This document shows positions 21,705 through 32,503 of a stretch of 64,000 bases of DNA, in pieces. A program made the translations under genes and the position numbers. The notes under the pieces were generated by a model. It was not told the DNA's origin. It was given only the letters and a program-made list of their open reading frames with translations, and made no database searches. How positions within the stretch are numbered: position 1 is the stretch's first letter; each line of letters opens with the position of its first letter. This stretch comes from Dugong dugon (Eukaryota > Chordata > Mammalia > Sirenia > Dugongidae): contig CM057468.1 of NCBI GenBank assembly GCA_030035585.1, positions 54,308,145-54,372,144 on the forward strand, written 5' to 3'.

Positions 21705-23575
21705 TTCAGGCAAAATGGTGCTCTAGGCAGAAGCACCACGCCGTCCCTCCACAGCAAAGATCCGAAAAACTAAGCCTAACAGAGAATACAACAATCCTGA
21801 AACCCTAAAACATCAAATGAAGAGATAGAGAACTCAGTCAAGCACCAAATGGAGTGAGAAAACTGACAGAGGAGAGACTCATGCAAAGGTCCCCTATCAG
21901 CTAACGCAGCACGGATCTGCCATCTTGGACTCCTATCAGAGACCAGCAAACAGGGGGTACGAGAAAGCAGCCTCATGGAGAATCCTGCGGGAGACAAAAC
22001 AACCGGTAATTTTCGATGTATGCTTTCCCAGCCCCCACCCTTCTTCACCCCGACTCAGCCTCCTCTGCTTACCGCGGCCACAATCTCTTGTCCAGGAAAC
22101 ACCAGCTGTTTGGATTCCACACACCAGAACGGGCTGGCTCTATGAGTGCCATTTGTTGGCTGCTGGTGTTGCTTTTTTCTTCTTTTGATTTCTTCCTTAC
22201 CTCTCACCACCACCCCCTCCTTTCGCTCAAATACCTGGCTCTGTGCGCCATCTTTGCTTCTTCCTGAGGGGCTGCAGAGCTCCGGAAATTTGTGATATAC
22301 GCTTTCCCACTTCCTACCCTTCTTCACCCACACGCGACCCCCTCTGCTTCCCGCAGTCTTTTGTCCGAGAAACACCAGCCCACACTAGCTGGCTCTCTGA
22401 GTGCCATTTGTTGGCTGCTAGTGTTGCCTTTTTTTTCTGCTTCTTTTGATTTCTTCCTTACCTCTCACCACCTACCCCTCCTTTCACTCAAATACCTGGC
22501 TCTGTGTGCCATCTTTGCTTCTTCCTCCAGGGCTGTGGAGCTCTGTTCAAGTGTGGAGCTGCTTCCCGGTCTGGGCTGCCACGCTGGGGGGATCCCAGGG
22601 CTTTTGTTCATTTGTTTGTTTTGAATTGTTTGTTTGTTTTCTTTTCCTTTTCTTGAGTTGGGAGCCCTTTCTGGCCAGGCGGTGCTGCGTGGCAACTAGA
22701 CTTTCCCCTAGGCTTGCACAGATGTGCAGAAGGAACCCTGAGGGCATTTCTTTCTTCGTTGTTTTTTTTTTTTTTTCCTGTGTTTTTGGGGGCCTTTCTT
22801 GTTCTTTTTTTTAAAATTTGTTTTGTTTTCTTTTCCCTCTTTTTCCCTTTTGTCTTTCTTCATTGCTCGGTTTCTCATCTCTCTATATCTTCCTTCTCTT
22901 TCTGTTCCCTGAATACCTGGCGTTGTATACCTCCACGCCTTCTAGCCAGGCTGTACTGCAACACCTGAGAAAGACTTACCCAGACCTCATAGCTGCACTG
23001 GTGGGATCGACGGTAACTTTGTAGTTCTTTAACCTTTCCAATTTTTATTTATTCATTCTTTTCTTCCTCTTCCCCTTTCTGTTTTTCTTCATTTCATAGT
23101 CTCTCATCTCTCCACTCCAATGGCAAGCTCCCCTAGCATTCTTTTTTGTTTGTTTGTATGTTTTTGGTTCCTGTTCCTCTCTCCTCTCTCCCAATCGATC
23201 TTAGCTCCACACATAACAATCTCCCTGCTGCATCCTGCACATCTGCACCGTGTGCCTGACATCACACTGCCAAGCAGCACAGGCACAGCCTACTTGAACC
23301 TGCTGCACTGATTACTGAACTGCTCTGATGGCTGTAGTAAGTGTCCCAAACAACTTGTCCCAGTAACTCGTCTTCAGCTACACCTGCCCTGTCATACCAT
23401 ATCTGAGTGACTCACCCTGCCAATTGGAGAAGGAGGTGAAAAGTATTGTGCCCACAGACAAGCAAACAATAAAGAACACACAGTCCACCTGCTCAGACAT
23501 AGTCAAATTAAAAAAAAAAAAAAAGGGATGAAACAAACAAGTCTACAATCAATAAACAAGAAAAATAACTACTGA
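21705..23575 (+). promoter_or_regulatory. L1 5' UTR / internal promoter region
   Basis: The start AGTTCAGGCAAAATGGTGCT precedes a GC-richer first 300 bases and then long pyrimidine-rich stretches. In L1 elements this part holds an internal RNA polymerase II promoter; that role is known for the family and is not shown here. At about 1.87 kb it is long compared with the 0.9 kb of human L1. Much of the added length is the tandem unit at 22.0-22.56 kb and the T/C-rich block at 22.6-23.2 kb. Open frames on both strands here are chance. Confidence 0.7.
22005..22560 (+). repeat. Tandem units in the L1 5' UTR
   Basis: Two head-to-tail copies of a unit about 255-280 bp long are visible. GGCTCTATGAGTGCCATTTG at 22136 recurs as GGCTCTCTGAGTGCCATTTG at 22391. 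GATGTATGCTTTCCC at 22015 recurs as GATATACGCTTTCCC at 22293. CAAATACCTGGCTCTGTG and CCATCTTTGCTTCTTCCT also occur in both. The units have small insertions and deletions relative to each other. This resembles the promoter monomers of rodent L1s in arrangement, though not in sequence. Confidence 0.85.
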
Positions 23576-24625
23576 ATGCCCCAACAACAGCAGGCAATAC
23601 CAAAACACTTACAAAAACAGGACAGGATGGATCCAGTCGGTGTCCAAAATAAAACACCAGATGACTCTCCAGTGGAAGAAAATGAACTAGAACTACCTGA
23701 TAGGGAATTCAAATCTCTAGTACTCAGAATTCTCCAAGGACTGAGGCAAAACGCTGACTAACATAAGGAAAAAATAGACAAATTCATGGAAAATACAGAC
23801 AAAAAATTGGAAGAATTCAGGAAAACAATGTAGGAACAAAATACCAAAATAAATCCACAACTAGAAATTATACAAAGACAACAACTAGAAATCCAAAAGA
23901 TAAATAAAAAGATTTCAGAAATGGATGCTGTCTTAAAAAGGCTGAGAAGCAGATTTGAAATGGTGGAAGACAGGATCAGTGGAATTGAAGACAAACACTA
24001 GAATACAACTCTGTTTGAGGGAAACTCAGAACAAAGAACAAAGAAAAATGAAGAGACACTGAGAATTATGTGGGACACAATTAAAAGCAAAAATTTACAA
24101 GTGATTGGAATTCCAGAACATGGGGAGAAAACAGAAAACACAGAGAGGATCATAGAGGAACTGCTGACAGAAAACTTCCCCAATATCATGAAAGATGAAA
24201 AGCTGGCCATCCAAGAAGCTCAACAAACCCCATATAGAAGAGACCCCAAAAGAAAATCACCAAGGCATATCACAATCACACTTGCCAAAACCAAAGACAA
24301 ACAAAGAATCCTGAGAGCAGCTCATGAAAAACAAGAAGTCACATACAGAGGAGAAACAATAAGACTAAGCTCAGATTATTCGGCAGAAACCATGCAGGCA
24401 AGAAGGCAATGGGATGACATATATAAAATCTTGAAAGAAAAAAATTGCCAGCCAAGAATAATATATCCTGCAAAACTCTCGTTCAAATTTGATGGTGAAA
24501 TTAGGTCATTTCCAGATAAACAGAAATTAAGGAAACATGTAAAAGTCAAACCAAACTTACAGGAATTATTAAAGGGAGTTCTTCGATCTGAGGACAAACA
24601 GCTTCAGCTCACAGGCAGAATATAG
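23576..24625 (+). pseudogene. L1 ORF1p (nucleic-acid chaperone), three in-frame stops
   Basis: One uninterrupted frame of 349 codons runs from ATG 23576 to a stop at 24623-24625, except for three stop codons: TAA 23759-23761, TAG 23831-23833 and TAG 23999-24001. An in-frame TGA directly upstream (23573-23575) supports the start. The first third is charged and contains the coiled-coil region. From about residue 165 an RRM-like domain begins (WDTIKSKNLQVIGIPE). The C-terminal domain has LQELLKGVLRSE. The unbroken last 185 codons start at 24068. ORF1p normally trimerises and coats L1 RNA in the cytoplasm. Length is close to the human 338 residues. No frameshift is needed to read it. Confidence 0.9.
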
Positions 24626-25010
24626 GATACAGGATTGTTCCAGCCAGATACCAAACTAGGAAATGAACACTCAAGGACTATCAAAAACCAAAAGAAATAC
24701 AACAGGGAATCAGAGCATTTAATCAGTAAATGACAACAACATCAGAACAATAAAAGAGGGAATAAACAGCATAGGTATAGAACCTTCTAATGGAGAGGAA
24801 GGCAAGGTGATACCAAGTAATGGTACACTGCTTCAAACTTAGTAACCACAAAGAAAGTTAACAAACATACTCATTTAAAAAAAGAGGAAAAACATAAAGT
24901 CTCAGCAAAAACAAAAGAAATGAAAAAAAATCAACAAACAAAAGTAACTCAGCACAAGAGAGTAAGAAGAACAAAGAAAACGTCAGCACCATAAAAAAAA
25001 GCACTACAAA
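24626..25010 (+). other. L1 inter-ORF spacer
   Basis: This A-rich 385-bp spacer separates ORF1 and ORF2. It is longer than the human 63 bp. It has no open frame of note. Confidence 0.8.
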
Positions 25011-28000
25011 ATGACAGCAACAAACTCACATCTATCAATAATTACACTGAATGTAAATGGACTCAATGCACCCAGAAAGAGAAGGAGAGTGACAGAATGG
25101 ATAAGAAAACAGGATCCATCAATATGCTGTCTACAAGAGACACACCTTAGAAACAAAGATGTGAATTTATTAAAAGTCAAAGGTTGGAAAAAAATATATC
25201 AAGCTAACAACTACCAAAAAAGAGCAGGAGTGGCAATTCTAATCTCAGATAAAATAGACTTTAAAACAAAATCTACCATAAAAGACAAAGAAGGACACTA
25301 TATAGTGATTAAGGGGATGATCCATCATGAAGACATAACCATAATAAACATCTATGCACCCAATGACAGGGCTCCAAAATACATAAAACAAACTCTAACA
25401 ACACTGAAAAGAGAAATTGACAGTTCCACCATAATAGTAGGAGACTTCAACACACCACTCTCAGTAAAGGACAGAACAACTAAGAAGAAACTCAGCAAAG
25501 ATACAGAAGACCTAAAGGGCACAATCAGCCAACTTGACCTCATAGACATATATAGAACACTCCATCCAACCACTGCAAACTACACATTTCTTTTCCAATG
25601 CACATGGAACGTTCTCCAGAATAGACCACATCTTAGGCCACAGAGCAATCCTCAACAAGATCCAAAATGTTGAGATAATTCAAAGTATCTTCTCTGACTA
25701 CAATGCCATCAAGGTAGAAATTCACAATAGAAAGAGCAAGGAAAAAAAATAAACTACAAGGATACTGAATAATACCCTGCTTACACATCAGTGGGTAATA
25801 GAAGAAATCAGAGATGGAATCAAAAAATTCCTAGAATCAAATGAGAATGAAAACACATCATACCAAAACCTTTGGGACACAGCAAAGGCAGTCCTCAGAG
25901 GACAATTTATAGCAATAGATGCACATATCAGAAAGGGACAAAATCAAAACATTAACTAAAGAACTCAAACAAATAGAAAGAGAACAGCAAAAAAAAAGCC
26001 CACAGCCACCGAAAGAAGGGAAATAGTAAAGATCAGAGCAGAAATAAATGAAATAGAGAACAGAAAAACAATAGAAAGAATCAACAAAACCACAAGCTGG
26101 TTCTTTGAAAGAATCAACAAAATTGACAAACCACTGGCCAGACTGACAAAAGAAAAACAGGAGAGGACACAAATAACCCAAATAATAAATGAAATAGGAG
26201 ACATTACAACTGACCCAACTGAAATAAAAAAGATTATAACAGAATATTATGAAAAACTATACTCCAACAAATTTGAAAACCTAGAGAAAATGGATAAATT
26301 TCTAGAAACACACAGCCTACCCAAACTACAACAAAGTGATGTTGAAAATCTGAACAGACCCATATCAAGAGAAGAGATTGAAAGGTAATAAAAAAAACTC
26401 CGAACCAAAAAAAGCCTTGGCCCAGATGGCTTCACTGGAGAATTCTACAAAACATTTACAGAAGAGCCTGTACCACTACTACTCAAGCTATTTCAGAGCA
26501 TAGAAGAGGAAGCAACACTTTCAATTTCATTCTATGAAGCCAGCATAACGCTGATACCAAAACCAGGCAAAGACATCACAAAAAAAGAAAATTACAGACC
26601 AATATCTCTCATGAATATAGATGCAAAAATTATCAACAAAATTCTAGCCAATAGAATTCAGCGTCATATCAAAAAAATAATACACCACAACCAAGTAGGA
26701 TTCATACCAGGTATGCAATGATGGTTCAACATTAGAAAATCAATCAACATAATCCACCACATAAATAAAAAGAAAGAAAAGAATCACATGATCATCTCAA
26801 CTGTTGTAGAAAAGGCATTTGAGAAAGTCCAACACCCATTCCTGATAAAAAATCTCAATAAAAGAGGTGTAGAAGGGAAATTTCTCAACATAATAAAGGG
26901 CATCTATGCAAAACCAATGGCCAACATCATTCCTAATGGAGAGAGGCTGACAACTTTCCCTTGAAAACAGGAAGAAGACAAGGATGTCCTTTATCACCAC
27001 TCTTATTTAAAATTGTGCTGGAAGTTCTAGCTAGAGCAATAAGGCAAAAAAAAGAAATAAAAGCATCCAAATTGGTAATGAAGGAGTTAAACTGTCCCTG
27101 TTTGCAGATGATATGATACTATACATAGAAAACCCTAAAGACTCCATAAGAAATCTACTGGAACTAATAGAAAGATTCAGCAGAGTGGCAGGATACGAGA
27201 TAAACATTCAAAAATCAGTTGGATTCCTATACACCAATAAGGAGAATGAAGAAAAGGAAATCAGGAAAATAACACCATTTTCAATAGCTCCTAAAAAAGA
27301 TAAAATACTTAGGAATAAATCTGACCAGGGATGTAAAAGACCTATACAAAGAAAACTACAAAACACTACTGCATGAAACCCAAAGGGATCTACATAAATG
27401 GAAAAACATACCATGCACATGGATAAGCAGACTCAACATTGTGAAAATGACAATTCTACCCAAAGCAATTTACAAATACAATGCAATCCTGATTCAAATA
27501 CCAACAACATTCTTCAAAGAGATGGAAAAACTAATCATTAACTTTATATGGAAAGGGATGAAGCCCCAAATAAGTAAAGCACTACTGAAGAAGAAGAATA
27601 AAGTTGGAGGACTCACACTACCTGACTTCAGAACCTACTCTACAGCTACAGTAGTCAAAACAGCCTGGTACTGGTACAACGACAGATACATTGACCAGTG
27701 GAACAGAATTGAGAACCCAGATGGAAATCCATCCACCTACAGTCACCTGATCTTCGACAAGGGCCCAAAGTCCATCAAATGGGGAAAAGACAGTCTTTTT
27801 AACAAATGGTGCTGGCAAAACTGGATATCCATTTGCTAAAAAATGAAACAGGACCCATACCTCACGCCATATACAAAAACTACTTCAAAATGGATCAAGT
27901 ACTGAATATAAAGCCTAAAACTATAAAGTTCATAGAAGAAAAAATAGGACCAAGACTTTAGGCCTTAATACATGGCATTAACAGGATAAAAACCATAACC

Positions 28001-28828
28001 ATCAACGCACGAACCCCAATAGATAAGCTAGATAACTGGGATCTTCTAAAAATCAAACACCTATGCTCTTCAAAAGACTTCATCAGAAGAGTCAAAAGAG
28101 AACCTACAGACTGGGAAACAATTTTTGGACAGTACAAGTCAGACAAAGGTCTAATCTCCATAAGCTACAAGAAAATCCAACACCTCTACAACAAAAAGAC
28201 AAATAATCCTATTAAAAAACACGCAAAGTAAATGAACAGACACTTCCTCAAAGAAGACATTCAAATGGACAACAGGCACATGAAGAAATGCTCATGATCA
28301 CTAGCCATGAGAGAAATGCAAATTAAAACCACAATGAGATACCATCTCACCTCGGCATTACTGGCACGAATCAAAAACACTGGAAATAGCGAATGTTGGA
28401 GGGGCTGTGGGGAGATCGGAACTCTTATGCACTGCTGGTGGGAATGCAAAATGATACAACCATTTTGGAAAATGATACGGCGCTTCCTCAGAAAGCTAGA
28501 AATAGACATACCATTCGATCCAGCAATCCCACTCCTAGGAATATACCCTAGAGAAATAAGAGTCGTCACTCGAATAGACATATGCACACCTATGTTCATG
28601 GCAGCATTGTTCACAATAGCAAAACGATGGAAACAACCTAGATGCCCATCAACAGATGAATGGATAAACAAACTATGGTACATACACACAATGGAGTACT
28701 ATGGAACGAGAAAGAACAACAATGAATCTGTGAAGCATCTCATAACGTGGATGAAACTGGAGGACATTATGCTGAGTGAAATAAGTCAATCACAAAAGGA
28801 CAAAGATTGTATGAGACCTCTATTGTAA
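25011..28828 (+). pseudogene. L1 ORF2p (endonuclease-reverse transcriptase), disrupted
   Basis: ATG 25011 opens an APE-type endonuclease with N14 (25050), E43 (25137), a YAPN motif near 25360, and GDFN with D145 (25443) and N147 (25449), numbered as in human L1. One extra base in the T-rich run near 25585 shifts the frame. After it, the SDH motif reads SDY: codon 25699-25701 is TAC where His is expected. The reverse-transcriptase domain follows, with YRPISLMN near 26595 and FADD at 27101-27112. Stops and shifts occur near 25752, 26385, 26718 and 26962. The last 173 codons (28307-28828) are open and hold an intact CCHC motif (C-x3-C-x7-H-x4-C) at 28394-28447. The total of about 1,272 codons matches the family. 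Confidence 0.93.
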
Positions 28829-30006
28829 AAACCCATGAAAAAGTTCACACACAAAATGTAACAATCTTTGTTGGTTACCAGGGATGGGAGGGGTGGCGGA
28901 GAAATACTAAATAGGCAATAGATCAGTGGTATCTTGGGTGAAGGGTGAGACAGTACACAATACAGGGGAAACCAGCACAACTTGTACAAGGAAAGGTCAT
29001 GGAAGCCCCATAGACACATCCAAACTCCCTGAGGGACTGAATTGTTGGGCAGAGGGCTGTGGGGATCATGGTCTCGGGGAACATCTAGCTCAACTGGCGT
29101 AACACAGCTTATAAAGACAATGTTCTACATTCTACCTTGGTGAGTAGTGTCTGGGGTCTTAAAAGCCTACGAGCAGCCATCTAAGATACTCCACTGGTCT
29201 CATCCCTTCGGGAGCAAGGGAGAATGAAGAGAACAGAACACAAGGAAAAGATTAGTCCGAAAGACTAATGGTCCACAGCTACCAAGGCCTCCACCAGACT
29301 GAGTCCACTACAGCTAGATGGTTCCCGGCCACCACCACTGACTGCTCTGACCAGGATCACAACAGAGAGTTCTGGACAGAGTTGGAGAAGGATGTAGAAC
29401 ATAATTCTATCTCACAAAAAAAAAGACCAGATTTACTGGCCTAAAGGAGACTGGAGAAACCCCAAGAGTATGTCCCCCAGACATCCTTGTAGCTCAGTGG
29501 TGAAGTTATCTCCGAGGTTCACCGTTCAGCGTGGGAGTGGACAGCCCTGTAAAACCAAATGAGACTAATGAGATACAGTAGTCTAGTGACAAGGGCCAGA
29601 AGGCAGAAGGGGACAAGGAAGCTGGTGATAGGGAACCCAAGGTTGAGTAAGGATATTGCTGATGTGTTGAGAGATTGTTAACCTTTGTCATAGGGCAACA
29701 TTTGTAGTAACTGTTAAATGAGAAACTATTTTGTTCTGTAAGCCTTCATCTTAAGTGAGAATAACTGCACAACTGGAGGAGCGTAGTCAATGTCATTGAA
29801 CTGTGCATGTAGAAATTTTTGAAACGGTGTATCTTTGGCTATGTGTATTTTCACCAAAAAAAAAAAGTTGAGAAGTTAGAGGGTTGATATGTTGTGGGGT
29901 TGTTAACCAACGTCATAAACAATATGTGTACTACTGTTTCATGAGAAACTATTTGCTCTGTAAGCCTTCACCTGAAGTAGAATAAAAAATAAATAAATAA
30001 AAAAAC
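28829..30006 (+). other. L1 3' UTR with duplicated terminal module
   Basis: After the ORF2 stop comes about 1.18 kb of noncoding L1. Its last 350 bp hold two versions of one module. The first is at about 29664-29870 (GTTAACCTTTGTCATAGGGC, then TGAGAAACTATTTTGTTCTG and CTTCATCTTAAG) and ends in an internal A-run at 29857-29867. The second is at 29877-29990 (GTTAACCAACGTCATAAAC, TGAGAAACTATTTGCTCTG, CTTCACCTGAAG). An AATAAA signal lies at 29981-29986. The same arrangement is present in the L1 tails at 38.6 and 51.1 kb, so it belongs to the family. Confidence 0.85.
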
Positions 30007-30330
30007 ATTCTAGCTGTAAGAGATCATTGTTGCTTGCATTTTAGTGGCAATCCTTCCAGATGATTGCAACAATACATGGACTTCTATTCACACTAATAGT
30101 TATAGAGCAAGATAAATGATTTTAACAGATCTCATTGCATTTCTAGATGATACTTTACTTTTAATTCGCTATTGATAAGCCGGTTAGGTTTTTTTCTGTA
30201 AGCAAGACTGCAGAGAATAACTGTGGTCATACATTTATGCACAGTTGCTGAATTATCTTCTTTCGTTTAATTCTTTAAAAGAATTATTGCTGAATCAAAG
30301 TGAATACACATTTAAGTTTCAGATACATGG
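30007..30330 (+). repeat. L1 target-site duplication and right half of the ancient repeat
   Basis: The first 14 bases (ATTCTAGCTGTAAG) repeat the left flank of the L1. The remainder, including GAATTATTGCTGAATCAAAG near 30281, continues the old repeat that begins at 21591. Family unnamed. Confidence 0.5.
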
Positions 30331-30334
30331 ATAC

Positions 30335-31120
30335 CTCTCAGGCTGAAACACTGAATGAGGAATATGTGCTTAGTGGGCCCATACCAATAATCTCAGACTG
30401 ATTCAGCTTTATGTTCCTTGCACCATTATCCCACACCCTTAACAGTCATTCCCACACATATTCCCCAGGTTTCTGTTTGTACATATTAGACATGTCAAGC
30501 AGTTCTTTTAGCATGTAGTGTACCTCATCCTGGGTCACACTTTGTGCTTCACCTATTGGGGCTGTCTGGGACTGAAGTCTAATGATAGGTCTAGAAGCAA
30601 AAGCGGGTGGTGGGGGTGTGTTCTGAGAACTTTCAGAAATGTCTTGTAAGGCATCTGCCTCAGGTGATGCCCCAGGAAATGACTCAGATGCTGCCCAAGG
30701 TGATATCTCAGACAAAGGCTCTTCAGACAGAGCTGGGTTAATCTCATTAGATAGTGGTGGAGTAGTTAATGGTTTTACTGGGGAGAATGGCTTAGCAGAC
30801 AAAGATGGAGTAATCTTTTCAGATGGGAGTGAGAGGGCTGGTTCTGTTGGCAGGAGTGATTAAATGGGATTTAGGGGCTCAGTGTCCCCAGCTTCCTGCT
30901 CGTCTGCCCATTTGTCCCAATTCCAAGTTTCAGGATTCCATTTTTTTCCCAATCAATGCCCTCACTTTAACTTCAGACACCATTCAAAGTTGGGAACTCT
31001 ATTGAAGTTTTAATTCAGCCACTCTTATAAAAAGACTCAGGGTTTGGTTTTCGGCGATATCAGCTGTTACTACAAGAAGCATGGCTTGCTTTCAGGGCAC
31101 AAGTGGCACTTTTGAGGTTG
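30335..31120 (-). pseudogene. Endogenous retrovirus gag-like remnant
   Basis: A minus-strand frame is open for 118 codons (30446-30802). It is rich in proline and acidic residues and ends in a segment containing YKQKPGEYVWE, typical in style of mammalian retroviral Gag around the matrix-capsid junction. After one stop the same frame continues down to about 30335. Upstream (higher coordinates to about 31.1 kb) the translation has stops but shows a charged, helix-like stretch that may be the matrix part. No protease, reverse transcriptase, envelope or paired LTR is seen. Retroviral class is not resolved. I judge it to be an old, non-functional copy. Confidence 0.5.
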
Positions 31121-31508
31121 TTTATGCAGTGCTTGAGCTGTGACTCTGAAGCCCTGAGCTCATCTCTTTCTTTCACCACTTCATCTAGTGAAAGTAGGAC
31201 CAACTAACCAGCTTCCTTAGACTTCTCATTCTAATAAAATTGTAGAAAAGTATCAAATATGCAATTACCCAAAGCCTCGTCTCTCACCAGTACTTGATCT
31301 ACTAGTAATGATATGCTGCATATTTCTATTGTCACCTCACTCCATGGATAAGCAGTGCCCTGCCCTCTTTACTACTGGAAGCAGAATCATCAACGTCTTT
31401 AAGACTAACTAGAGTTGAGAGCCAATTTAGAAAACTCATCCTTATAATTTTGTTTCTGTAGAATCATTCCTGGTTCCAAATGTCTTAGGCTGTGTTCTCT
31501 AGAGAAGT

Positions 31509-31531
31509 TATATATATATATATGTATATAT

Positions 31532-31584
<53 letters not shown>

Positions 31585-31599
31585 TATATAATATATATT
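31509..31599 (+). repeat. (TA)n microsatellite
   Basis: About 90 bp of TA repeats with TATG and TACA interruptions. It ends where the AfroSINE begins. Confidence 0.95.
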
Positions 31600-31752
31600 G
31601 GAGCCCTAGTGGAGTAGAGGTTAAGAGCTCAGCTGCTAACAAAAAGGTTGGCAGTTCAAAGTCACCATCCACTCCTTGGAAACCCAATTCTAATATGTCC
31701 TACAGGGTCACTGTGAGTCAGAACCAACTTGACAAAACCTAACAACAACAAC
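31600..31752 (+). mobile_element. AfroSINE inserted in a microsatellite
   Basis: GGAGCCCTAGTGGAGTAGAG, GGTTAAGAGCTCAGCTGC, TTGGCAGTTCAAAGTCACC, TCCTACAGGGTCACTGTGAG and CAACTTGACAAAACCTAACA with an AACAACAAC tail form a nearly complete short AfroSINE. TA-rich sequence lies on both sides, so it landed inside the TA tract. Confidence 0.9.
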
Positions 31753-31940
31753 ATATATATGTATATGTATATAACATATATGTGAACATATATAACACAT
31801 ATATGTACATGTATAACATATGTATGTATATATAACATGTATGTATATATAACATATATGTGCATATATAACATATATATTTATGTATATAACATATGTG
31901 CATATATAACATACGTGTGTGTGTGTGTGTATATATATAT

Positions 31941-31972
<32 letters not shown>
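31753..31972 (+). repeat. Complex TA/TATG/TG/GA microsatellite
   Basis: A run of irregular units with the recurring phrase TATATAACATATATG, followed by (TG)n near 31917-31930, TA and then (GA)n up to 31972. It lies inside the LTR-like repeat. Confidence 0.9.
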
Positions 31973-31973
<1 letters not shown>

Positions 31974-32503
31974 TTTATCTCAAGGAAATGGCTCATGTGG
32001 TTTTAGAGGCTGACAAGTCCCAAGTCCATGGGTCAGGCATCAGGCTCAAGGCTTCTCCTGACTCATGTAGCTTCAAGGGCTGACAAACCCAAGATCGACA
32101 GGTCAGATGGCAGGCTGCTGGCTCATAGGCTGCAGAGGCCTACAAATCCCAAGATCGGCAGGTAATATGACAGGCCACTGGCTCAAGTGCCAAGAACCAG
32201 AGATCAGATGATGATGAACCAGATGCAGGATCCAGAGTGAGCAAAAGTCTGCGAACTTGGCCAGAAGATCCATATATGCTGCAAGCAGGCCACACCATCT
32301 AGGAAACTCCCCTTACAACTGATTGACTGATCACATCAGATTCTGTCATGGAGGTGATTACATTATATCACAAAATAGAGGATAACTACATCATTTGTTA
32401 ACGGCCAAATTACATCATTATGTAACTGCCAAACTATATTACATAACCGCCAAACCAGAGAATCATGGCCCAGTCAAATTGACACACAACTTTAACCATC
32501 ACA

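Larger units (their letters stand above)
21705..30006 (+). mobile_element. Full-length L1 retrotransposon (inactive)
   Basis: About 8.3 kb contain every L1 part in order: a long 5' UTR (21705-23575), ORF1 (23576-24625), an inter-ORF spacer (24626-25010), ORF2 (25011-28828) and a 3' UTR with an AATAAA signal at 29981 and an A-rich tail. It is flanked by ATTCTGGCTGTGAG (21691-21704) and ATTCTAGCTGTAAG (30007-30020). These are a 14-bp target-site duplication with two differences, and A residues precede both. Both ORFs are broken by stops and frameshifts, and an endonuclease residue is changed, so it cannot move itself. L1 normally acts by nicking DNA and copying its RNA at the nick. Confidence 0.93.
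31481..32503 (-). mobile_element. LTR-like mammalian repeat, interrupted
   Basis: On the minus strand it begins TGTGATGGTTAAAGTTGTGT, then GTCAATTTGACTGGGCCATG, and ends CAGCCTAAGACA-like sequence. The left edge on the plus strand is TGTCTTAGGCTGTGTTCTCT followed by AGAGAA. An ATAAAT signal precedes the microsatellite. The TG...CA ends and signal suggest an ERVL/MaLR-class solo LTR. I find no target-site duplication. A microsatellite and an AfroSINE lie inside it. Confidence 0.55.

Noticed and set aside
22016-22814. Overlapping plus-strand open frames of up to 122 codons
   Set aside because: They are within the pyrimidine-rich L1 5' UTR. The Phe/Leu/Ser-rich translations follow from T/C-rich sequence.
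28261-28689. 142-codon minus-strand open frame
   Set aside because: It is the antisense shadow of the L1 ORF2 C-terminus.
31509-31972. CRISPR-like array or replication origin
   Set aside because: The regular pattern is a TA/TG/GA microsatellite with no unique spacers, in a mammalian genome.
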